From Flaveria trinervia (taxonomy: Eukaryota > Streptophyta > Magnoliopsida > Asterales > Asteraceae), in assembly GCA_025506515.1 (NCBI GenBank), contig CM046442.1:109297706-109361705 (forward strand): a stretch of DNA of 64,000 nucleotides, read 5' to 3'. Of this stretch, positions 45,406 to 54,567 are shown one piece after another. Made by a program: the position numbers and the translations under genes. The notes beneath the pieces are model-generated. The model saw only the letters and a program-made list of their open reading frames with translations. It made no database searches and had not been told where the DNA came from. Numbering within the stretch: position 1 is the first letter of the stretch; each line of letters begins with the position of its first letter.

Positions 45406-47931
45406 TATGACATCCGTCACCACAAGGTCCGTCAATTAACGTGGTTTCCGTTAACTTTTCTCAAACGTTCATTCCTCATCCTTATAAACAATTCATGTGG
45501 ATATTATACTTGCTTTATCGTCTTTATGCTTGTGCTCTCATCGTAAACGCATGCTATATTTAAAACTTTTACAATTTTTCATCATCGTTATCACTAAATA
45601 TACCATTTTTATATAATATTATTGTCATTAATAAGACCATTTTTAAGTTACCAACATAATTAATTACATTTTTATCATTAATATAATTAGCCTATTAAAG
45701 TCGTTTCCAACCGAAACAAATTTAGAAACTCGGGGGCTAGGTGCAAGGACCAAATGTGACTTTTGCCAAACTAGGGTTAGGTATAAATACCCATATTCCA
45801 GCCCTAGCCTCATTTACTTCATCTTTTTCTTCATCTTCTTCTTCTCCATTTTTATCTTCCTCCTTGCACCAAAACCGCCCATTTTCTTCGCGTTTTCACC
45901 GGTAAAACCTCGCTACAGCTGAGGCTACTCCTTTCTTGCAGGTAGATGACCTTGGTTGTCCCTTTTCTTGCTCGTTTTTCTACTGTCCAATTAGGGTTTC
46001 GGGTGCTCGGGGCCAACCCGAGCACATGAGGTCGTGTGGGTGCGTGTGATGTCTTTCTGCGTGTTCTACTTGTTTCGATGTGTGCAAAATGTGTTTCTGG
46101 AAGTCCTTGAGGTGTAAATCTCATGCTCTGCACTTCTGCAGTCGCGAACCGGCTATTCAGGCGACTGGGTCGACCGTGCGACTGAGCCGTGTGACTGGGT
46201 GAGTCGTGCGACTGTGTCTTTCGTGCGAATGAGTTATGCGAATGAGTGATGCGTGAGATTGAGTCAATGTGGATGAATGATGTGTGCGATTGAGTCATGC
46301 GGATGAATGTGTGCGATTGTGCGTGTATCGCACGACTAAATCCCAGTCGCACGAATAAAGGTTCAGTCGTACGAATGAAGTTGATTCGTACGAATGAAGC
46401 TGATTCGTACGAATGAAGGTTGATTCGTGCGTATGGAGGTTGAGTCGTGTGATTGGGTGCCGTGTGGTACGACCGAATGCTGAGTCGCACGAATGAAGTT
46501 TCAATTGTACGAATGAAGCTGATTCATACAAATGAAGGTTGATTCGTGCGGATGGAGTGTTGAATCATGCGTCGATTGAAGTTGCTATGTGTGAATTCTT
46601 TCTTGTGTGTGGTGTGTATGTCGTGTGATGTTATGGTGGCATCGACACGGTTACCATTGCTAATGACAATATTAAAGTTAACACTATAAAAATTACTAAT
46701 GTATTACAAATCCAATCAATGTTAACATTTTCACAATAATCGAGAACTGAATTGTTACCGCTAATATTTACCAATATTTCTCTAATAACAATGGAACTTT
46801 TACACAAATATCATCGGCAATGGCGACGATTTCTAGTACTTGGATCTACATAAGATCTGATACGCATGTCTTCTTGTGTGTGTTACACGCGACTGAACCG
46901 ATACAACCCGAACCGACCGAACGTTGTTATTTTCTTCATACATATCATTAATGCTCAACAATAATTGTCAATAGGTATTTGACTGTTCATTGCATACAAC
47001 ATTTGGAAACTTTGATCATTCATACTTACCACTTAACAAGTGAGTTTCGTGGCCCCTTTTTACGCTTATACAACATTTCAATCATTTACAAACATAGGGA
47101 AAAAGTATGCTCACCCATTTTCTATGCTGTACAATTTACATACTTGGAATCAATGTGTTACTGTTTTGTGAGTACTTATCTGATGCATGCTTGAGTTCGT
47201 TGTGTGGTACTTTCTTTACAATCATTTAATTCTGGTGTTGGAACCGACGGATAGGTATTAGTAGTACTACTGGGTTGACACCCCCACCCTTGTTTGTTGG
47301 TATACTAGTTAGTACCAACCGTGGCCAGGAACGGGCCCTTGGGTGAATATATTTCGATAAGCTTTTGTGTGTACGTTGTTAGCTTTGGTTGTAAAGCTCA
47401 TTGTCATGTGATTTTGCTTACTTATAACTGTATTCACGGTATTTCACAAAAATTACTATACAACATCAATTACTTATTTACTACTTAAACCTGCGAACTC
47501 ACCAACAATTTTGTTGAGCATTTTGAGCATATCTTTTCAGGTGACAATGCTAATTAAAGATCTAGGTGTGCTGCTTTAGTGGAGACCCTAGGATGCATTT
47601 TTGAGACTAAACATACTCGACAAACATTCATTTTGGAATCATTGTTGTAGTCTGATTTAAACAACTTCATTCTTTTGATACTTGTTCCCGGGTTGTGGGA
47701 ATTACAATACAATGTTATCATCATTTGATTATGTGAATCATTTATCATGTTATGCTTATGGCAATGTTGTCGTGAATATTGACTAAACACGACACAAGTC
47801 TCCTTTGTGTCGGGTGTCGTCATGACACACTTTGTCATCATTACTTATATTGCATCTTTATTGTTTACCATGTGTTATGACGATCTCTTCTTGTTACATC
47901 CCCGTGTTTCCACTCTTAGCGGGGTGTGACA
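45406..47931 (+). repeat. 3' LTR of Gypsy B
   Basis: 2,526 bp, matching 39322-41870 with limited divergence. The 5' terminus is mutated (TATGACATCC against TGTGACATCC) and the 3' terminus TGTGACA is intact. Contains the motif array at 46140-46570. Confidence 0.9.
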
Positions 47932-48368
47932 AGCACAGCAGTGCCATTACCATCAAAAGTAGGGGGCTTGCATCGTTGAAACGCCCCATAGTTACAGCCT
48001 CGTGCCACCTCCTGCACGGGCTCTTCTTCTTCTTCTTCCTCTTCGTCATCAGAGACAACCCTTTTAGTCTCGGGCCGTCTTCTCTCGCCCGTAGGTCCAC
48101 TCCTTTCCTTTCTCTCCCAATCTCTAACAGCCTTTATCACTTCGGTCTCTATAGCCGGTAGGATCGTCTGCATGACCTGATGAACTTCCTCCACAACTGC
48201 CTCTCTCATCGAGGCTCTCAGATTGGCGCTCTCATCACCGCCCTCCGGATGAGGGGTCTCGGGTTCTTCAGGAACCACCTTTTCAGCTCTGGGTCTTTCT
48301 CTCTTGGGTTGCGGTTCAACACCACGACCTCCACCACGAGAAGCTTTCGAAGATCTACCACCGGCCAT
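47932..48368 (-). pseudogene. Gypsy A gag N-terminal part
   Basis: Start MAGGRSSKASRGGGRG at 48368, then an Arg/Glu-rich region with a run of glutamates (near 48030), then 'GCNYGAFQRCKPPTFDGNGT', cut by the insertion of element B. The reading continues at 39321. 48369-48700 is the leader without a gene. Confidence 0.85.
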
Positions 48369-48700
48369 TCACACGCACACTGAAAGATTCAAACACCAAC
48401 ACGGTCATTCAAGGGGATAGCTCAGTTTATGTCAAGTACAGTAAGTCCCTAATTACAGTGGCCAGTTGTGATTAGCCACTTACTTTACTCTTCATACCCC
48501 AATCATTACCTGTCCTGACTACATCAGTATTTAAATCTACAAACAACACATAACCACATACCATGCGCACAAAATACCGGTTAAGATTACAAAAATACCT
48601 GATGGCACGCAGCTACTCAGATTGGCATCCCTTCCCTTTCCGTCCCATTCTCAGTTTAAGTTAAGGTTTATTTTGAAAATTTACCCATTTCACTTAAACT

Positions 48701-48715
48701 TTGGCTCTGATACCA
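48701..48715 (-). promoter_or_regulatory. Primer-binding site of Gypsy A
   Basis: 'ttggctctgatacca' reads TGGTATCAGAGCCAA on the element strand, three bases from the 5' LTR start. Confidence 0.9.
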
Positions 48716-48718
48716 ACT

Positions 48719-51700
48719 TGTAAGGCCCTGTTCCCAGGGCGCTTACAGCTGGTAAATCATTACACATAAAACATATAACTTTGCTTTTAACAATCATAAA
48801 ACATTGCAGCGGAAACATAAGAATAACGTTTCATATCATTCAAATGCTTTTGCAAGTTAATACAATCGTTCATTTCAAAACATCATTCATTCGCATTACA
48901 ATGCAAAAACATTAATCAAAAGAATGTCGTCCAAAAGAGTTGAGTAGCCGCCTCGTGCCATCCTCAACAACATTACCTGCCAACTGGAAACACATAAAAG
49001 TCAGCGTTGCTGAGTGAGTTCTAGTTTTTAAAATAAAACATACTTTTACTTTAATTAAAACCGTTCTTTACTTTTGTACGCGATCACACAATATACGAAC
49101 ACATAGATTATATCATTATTATCTTCATCATTCATTTGTTAACTTCTATTCATTCATACATTCTTACTTTCATTTGTTCATAACTTCCTTTCTTACATTC
49201 GTTCATTTCACACTTATCGCACATTTCACACTTATCGCACCTTCATATCTTCGTACCCGTCGTACATATCGCACAAATCGCACAAATCGCACCAATGGAG
49301 TAGTCACTAAGACAGACTCCCCCTGTGTGTAGCTCTTAAGGGTTTAGCCAAAATCGCACGCCATCTCATGGGTTAGCCAAAATCGCACGCTACATAACAC
49401 ACAGTAAATACCACATCGCATGTATCGGGGCAATTACCAAAACTGAACCCCCTACTGTGTGTACAAACCTGCATGAGATAGCCAAAATTGCACGCTACAT
49501 AGCACACAGTGAATACCATATCGCACGTATCGGAGCAGCCACCAAGACTGAACTCCTATTGTGTCTATAGTCCCTTATGAGTTAGCCAAGATCGCACACT
49601 GTAAATACACACACAGTTGAGCTAACAACTCTTAACGAGTCGTGAACCTCCTTTCTTTCTCTTGCAAGCCATTCTTGCACCCATTCATTCATTCATGCTT
49701 GCATTCATTTATTACGTTCCTCTTTTCATTATCTTCCAGTTTACGTTATATAATACTTTCATTGCATTCATTAACGTTCGACGCAAACCACGGGAAGACA
49801 ATCATACATAACAATAAGGAACATAACAACATACAACATCATCACACAAGGCAACATCATGAACACATAACATACATCATGCATAATCATACATCATACA
49901 TAATCATACATTCATACATCACACAAATCACATGCATCACATCATCTACAACCCCACCGGCCAGAACCTACATCTGCACTTTCTCGAGAATCGGAAAAAT
50001 AAACTATGATCATTCGGGCCTATGGACCCTATTCAGTCGCATGGTCTTCCATGCGTATGAGGACACTTAGGCGAATGGACCTCCAGTCGCATAGCCTCCA
50101 GTCACATGATTTCTATGCGCATGAACCTCAGTCGCATGGTATCCGGGCGAATGGACCTCAGTCGCATGACCTTCATACGGATGACCCTCAATCGCACTCC
50201 TTTCATGCGAATGAACCTCAGTCGCACGACTCAAAAGCGTATGGACTCCAGTTGCATGACCTCCAGTTGCATGCCCTTTGAAAGGATCGGGATCTAGTTT
50301 GATCAATAAGATTAAGATTTGCAGCGGTATAGAACAAGAATTAGACGAAATTTAAGCAAGAATAATATGAATATTCAATCAAACAATGACAGTTATAGAG
50401 AGAGACAGTTTTCTGCAAAGAGAATATTTTCATTCACACACAAGCTTCGACTACAAATAAATTAGGTTAATATTCCTTTTATAAAGGAATGTGACATCAG
50501 CTGATGTCACTTGATAGTGACAGCTAACTGATTTATACAAACAACTGAAAGTAGACTAAACTACTGAAGATGTCCACAATAACTAAGGACACCTTCACAA
50601 AAAGCTAAGTACAAGCTAAAATTACAACTACTGAAGTTATAACATTTGAAGTGTAAGAACTTCAGATGTTTTACATAAAATAAAACTACTGATTACAAAC
50701 TACTGAAAAGTAAACCATCACAACTACTAAAAAGAACTACTTCAGCTGTTGTGACAACTTCTGAGAACTTGGTCTTCAGACTTTGTCTTCAGTAGTTGTC
50801 TTCAGACTTTGTCTTCAGCTGTTATCTTCAGACTTTGTCGTTAGACTTTGTCTTCAGTTGTTGTCTTCAGACTTTGTCTTCAGCTGTTGTCTTTAGACTT
50901 TGTCTTCAGACTTTGTCTTCAGCTATTGTAGACCACTTCAGTTGTTATGATGTATGTGCGACTTAAAGGTTTTTCCGATCTGGCTCATTGGTTCTTTTGG
51001 TCCAACACCCTTCATCCGCATTTCCTCCAGTCGCATGAACCTCATCTACATTTCCTTCAGTCGCATGAACCTCCATACGTATGGCCCTCAGTCGCATGAT
51101 TCACATGCGAATGGCCCTCAATCGTGCGAATGAACCTCAATCGCACCTCATTCGGTCGTATAGCCACTATTCGGTCGCCTAGCCCTAGCTGATGCAGGAT
51201 GCAGTTCATCCCGAACTACAACTACCATTTTCGACCTCCAAGCTCTTCTAAATCTCTTCTAAGCCCAAATCAATCATCCTAAGCCTTAGGAAAGCATACC
51301 ACGATACCATTCAAGCACAACCAAGCCCAAAATCAAGCCCCACCCGCATCAAACACATTCACATACGCATACATTCGGGTTCAACACCCAACTTTTCAAA
51401 AATGGGTTTTTGATGTGTTCCGGCCCCAAAATCATTAAAAGTATATAAAAGAGAGGTCCTATAACTCATATTGACAACCTATTCAATTAGAGCTTCGATC
51501 CAACCCGCTACACTTCGATTTTCACGCTCGAATCCACACGAACCAAGCTTGAGACCACCTTTCTCCCTCTTTTTCTCTCAAATCCAAAAATGGTGAGTGT
51601 GGGGGAGGGTGTGGGCTGCCTTCCCCCTTTTATACCCCCAATCATTCAAGGTTTTTCCCGTTTTGGCAAGTTTGGTCCCTCAACTTTAAACTTTATTTCT

Positions 51701-51744
51701 TTTCTTTCTTTCGTCGGCTTCAAAGAAAATTTCCGGGTGTTACA
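48719..51744 (-). repeat. 5' LTR of Gypsy A, interrupted by a Copia solo LTR
   Basis: In plus reading it runs from TGTAAGGCCC to GGGTGTTACA. Removing the insertion at 50279-51012 leaves about 2.3 kb. Contains 'gttagccaaaatcgcacgc' repeats (49360-49600) and the 'cagtcgcatgaacctc' array (50010-50275, 51010-51180). Confidence 0.88.
50274..51012 (-). mobile_element. Solo LTR of a Copia element related to C, TSD CCCTT
   Basis: LTR 50279-51007 (729 bp) runs in plus reading from TGAAAGGATCGG to TTGGTCCAACA, flanked by ccctt at 50274-50278 and 51008-51012. It shares layout and words with the C LTRs ('gcagcgg', 'tgacatcagctgatgtcac', 'cttcagactttgtcttcag') but is clearly diverged. It has its own array of 'cttcagactttgt/cttcagctgttgt' units at 50760-50940. 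Confidence 0.9.
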
Positions 51745-51773
51745 TAAGTTTATTCGATTCTTATAATACACAA

Positions 51774-51803
51774 CTAGTTGTATTCTTTCTCGCGCTTTGC
51801 GCG
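51774..51803 (-). mobile_element. Helitron-like 3' terminus
   Basis: On the minus strand a hairpin CGCGC-AAA-GCGCG (plus 51791-51803) is followed 13 nt later by CTAG and then a T (51777-51773). This is the Helitron 3' end signature (GC-rich hairpin, CTRR, T). The 5' end would lie to the right but is not certain; 'ttaatatatag' sequences near 52690 and 52755 are only candidates. 51810-52360 has no gene. Confidence 0.55.
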
Positions 51804-52363
51804 ATCATTCATTCATTTTTAATTGGTAAGTTTTGGGTAATACAATATATATAAACTTACAATTAATTAAAAGCATCTACCATAATCTACAACAATTACA
51901 TCCATTTATTGAAGGAGTACATCAGGTTTATTCAAAATAGTATTAAGATCTGAAATATAAACTAGGGTCTGATCAAAGATTTAGGTGTAGTACAGTTTAA
52001 TACAATTAGAAAAAAACATTTGGTTAACATGATTTTGATATATCAAAGACGAAAATACCTAACTATTGTTTCAATAGATGATGAGGCCTCAAATCCGAAT
52101 GGTAAAATCTGCTTCGGCACATAATCTGCATTACCTTAACAATCAATTAATCTGCATCTAGTAAACATACGAATGATGCAAAATAAAAGAAACATAAAAG
52201 AAATCTTTTAAGTATAGCTTATAACTATTGAATTAAGGAGCAAAGTACGTGTAGAAAGGAGAAGACGACACAAAGGGCTGAAGATACGTGATGTAGACAC
52301 CTGCCCTAACCTAAATAACTCATGCATTAAAAAAATACCCCATGCATTGAAGCTTGTTATTAA

Positions 52364-52665
52364 AAGGCCATTTGGTTTGCAGATGGTTTTGCAAAAGATT
52401 GGAATTGGATAGAATTGGGATCTTGTTAAAATTGATAACGTGTTTAGTTGGTCAAATTTGAGTGAAATTAGAATTTTAATTTTGAACATTCCATTGGATT
52501 GTTAAATATTCACGGATAAGTGGAAGGAATGTAAATTCAATAAACAAGGGAAATTTTCCAATTCTAATTCCATCCGTTGACCAACCAAACATGATTTCGA
52601 ATAAAAAATTTTCCAATTCCAATTTCAATTCCAAATCTTGAGACTTCTGTGAACCAAACGGGGAC
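52364..52665. mobile_element. Tourist-like MITE
   Basis: Terminal inverted repeats 'ccatttggtttgcaga' at the left and 'ctgtgaaccaaacgggga' at the right. The interior is rich in 'ccaattcc/ggaattgg' and folds back on itself. A TAA at each border (52361-52363, 52666-52668) fits a 3-bp PIF/Harbinger-type duplication. No ORF. Confidence 0.6.
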
Positions 52666-52974
52666 TAACTATTCATTCCATTCCTAAATTAATATATACG
52701 AGAATATTTAAAACATTATTGGCCTTAGTTTTGCAAATTGCCCTAAATTAATATATAGGAGAATAATCTCTATTTTCGTCCTTGGGATTTACAAATTGTT
52801 TCCACTTGAGTACAATCGTTTATTATGTCTCCATTATTGGCCTTAGTTATAGTTTCTACTTTCGTCCTTTTAACTAACAGTGTTAAATTTGTTTTATGAA
52901 TGTTAAAAAGACCAAATACCCCTACACCTCACCTTTCACTTCCTCTCACACTCTCCCTCTTTCTTCTTTCTCCA

Positions 52975-53270
52975 CAACACCACACACCACCGCCACCACA
53001 ACCACCGCCACCACACACCACCGCCACCACAAACACCCCGCCACCACACACCACCGCCACCACACACCACCGCCACCACACACCACCGCACCACACACAC
53101 CCCCGCCACCACACACCACCGCCACACACAACCACCGCAACCACACACCACCGCCACCACACACCACCGCCACCACCCCACCGCCACCACACCCACCGCC
53201 ACCACACACCACCGCCACCACACACCACCGCCACCACACACCACCGCCACCCCACACCACCACTGCCACC
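52975..53270. repeat. Minisatellite, unit close to CCGCCACCACACACCA
   Basis: About 18 imperfect units of 12-16 bp composed only of A, C and G in plus reading. It opens several long low-complexity frames on both strands (Pro/His/Thr on plus, Trp/Val/Gly on minus) that are not genes. Confidence 0.9.
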
Positions 53271-53289
53271 ACAAATGTCGACATAGATC

Positions 53290-53845
53290 TAGGTCTCCTC
53301 CTCAACGACTGGGTCTATCACCTAACGTCGAATCTCAACCTCTTAAAACCCTAACCATCGTCACTTCCATCTCCGATGTCGTTTTCGTCAACATCAAGCA
53401 ATGGAGCGAGCACCTACGGGTGTTGCAGTGCGACGGGAGCTTCATCGATCAGATTTGGCGGTTGAAGAACCAGCGCTTGCATTTCTTTTTGTTGATCGGT
53501 TTGATCCGGGCGGCCCACGACACCCTCTCAGTCCGATCCACCTTGCTTCGACGCATAAGCATCGACAACGACCCCGTCCACACCTCCTTCCACTGTTGCT
53601 TATCACCGGATCTCGAGTCGACCCGGGTCTCCCTGCTACCCGAAAACTCGAACTACACAGCCCCTTCTCCATACACCTATCGTAACGGATCTGGCTTCAT
53701 CCACCTTGCTCCGACGCATAAGCATCGACGACCCCCCGTCCACACCTCCTTCCACTGTTGCTTATCACCGTATCTCGAGTCGACCCGTCTCCCTGCTACC
53801 CGAAAACTCGAACTACAGCCCCTTCTCCATAACCTATCGTAAACG
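53290..53845 (+). pseudogene. Unidentified gene-like segment with a 140-bp tandem duplication
   Basis: A plus-strand frame reads 'VVFVNIKQWSEHLRVLQ', 'GSFIDQIWRLKNQRLHFF' and 'LIGLIRAAHDTLSVRS', with higher GC than the surroundings, so it looks like captured coding sequence; I do not recognise the source. 53537-53680 and 53697-53840 are two copies of one segment ('cttcgacgcataagcatcga', 'tccttccactgttgcttatc'). No start or splice context supports a working gene. Confidence 0.4.
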
Positions 53846-53847
53846 GA

Positions 53848-54075
53848 TCTTGCTTCAGGTCAGATAACGTCTCATACACCTCCTGAACCCGAATAACCTC
53901 ATGGCCTCAGTCATGTGCTGCGGCGATATGTCGGGATGATACTTCATTCCATCTTCTTATGTGCATGTTTGATCTCTGATAGTGTTATGTTCTCTGATAC
54001 CGAGAAGATCATACAATGTCTCCATCTCTCTGGCGACGTTTTCTGGCAGACGGGCGCGAGGCGGTGGTTTTGGTG
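53848..54075 (-). pseudogene. J-domain (DnaJ) gene fragment
   Basis: The minus strand reads, across frame breaks, 'PENVAREMETLYDLLGI', then 'LSEIKHAHKKME', then 'KYHPDISPQHMTEAM', then 'EVIRVQEVYETLSDLK'. The HPD motif that stimulates Hsp70 ATPase is present. The wording matches plastid-type small J proteins of the DnaJ/J20 kind, as far as I can judge from memory. At least two frameshifts and an in-frame stop, plus loss of everything after the J domain, show a non-functional captured fragment inside the MULE-like element. Confidence 0.75.
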
Positions 54076-54363
54076 GTGATATTGGGTGTTCGGATCGGAA
54101 TCAGGGAGATCTTCACATGGTGTGGGTCAATTTGAATGAAACGTGTGATGAAAGTGATGAAATCAGTGTGATGGTGTTGATTACATTAATTAGAGGTATT
54201 TTGGTTTTTTTAACACTCACTTAACTGAAAAATATTAACATCGTTAGTTAAGAACGAAAATAAAAACAATTCGCAAAACTCAAGCCTATAATGAAGATAA
54301 AATAAACATTAATGCTCATGTGGAAACAATTTATAAAATCTAAGAACGAAAATCGAGATTAAC

Positions 54364-54567
54364 TTTTTTATTATTATTAACTATATAGCATACTACATGG
54401 AATTTGTTTAGTAATAAACAATAATTTCTATCCCCTTGACGTTTAAACCAAAACCCCAAATTTACAAATTCACAATCTTTTCCCCAAAATCTCTCAATTG
54501 ATCAAATTAAAGCTACTCGCTAGTAGCACAAATCTGAGCAAATCATCGTCAGATCGAGTGTAAAACT
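54364..54567 (+). promoter_or_regulatory. Proximal promoter and 5' UTR of the augmin subunit 7 gene
   Basis: Only about 200 bp separate the right arm of the MULE-like element from the start codon. A TGACGT element lies at 54437-54442 ('ccttgacgttta'). No clear TATA box is seen. The leader near the ATG is C/A-rich and typical of plant 5' UTRs. Confidence 0.45.

Larger units (their letters stand above)
39317..47936 (+). mobile_element. Gypsy LTR retrotransposon B, internally deleted
   Basis: Element 39322-47931 (8,610 bp) with 2.5-kb LTRs. A near-perfect duplication flanks it: agcag at 39317-39321 and agcac at 47932-47936. The PBS is at 41874-41886. Gag, PR, RT and the start of RNase H are followed directly by a polypurine tract and the 3' LTR, so integrase is missing. 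It splits the gag of Gypsy A. Confidence 0.88.
35573..51744 (-). mobile_element. Deleted Gypsy element of family A with nested insertions
   Basis: Minus-strand element. The 5' LTR is at the right (48719-51744), with a primer site at 48701-48715. gag is split by element B. Zinc knuckle and protease remnants (38208-38777) are followed directly by an integrase piece (37800-38130), then the 3' LTR (35573-37744, truncated at its left). RT and RNase H are missing. Gypsy B (39322-47931) and a Copia solo LTR (50279-51007) lie inside it. Gag reading is continuous across the B insertion ('FQRCKPPTFDGNGTAVL' on the right, then 'WVREMEAI' and 'NISECWEDQKV' on the left). Confidence 0.85.
52763..54363. mobile_element. 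Pack-MULE-like element with ~160-bp inverted repeats
   Basis: The left arm (about 52763-52924) and right arm (about 54190-54363) are inverted copies. Shared segments are 'aatctc.attttcgt', 'acaaattgtttccac', 'ttttcgt..ttaactaac' and 'tgttaaaaa.acca'. Between them lie a minisatellite, a tandemly duplicated segment and a J-domain gene fragment, but no transposase. This fits a Mutator-like element carrying captured gene pieces. No 9-bp target duplication could be identified, so the class is inferred. Confidence 0.6.

Noticed and set aside
52896..53354. Pro/His/Thr-rich plus ORFs and Trp/Val/Gly-rich minus ORFs
   Set aside because: Low-complexity translation of the minisatellite in several frames; no start context, domain or splice evidence.
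53848..54075. A functional J-protein gene
   Set aside because: Needs at least two frameshifts and a stop to be ignored, and the sequence after the J domain does not continue the family.
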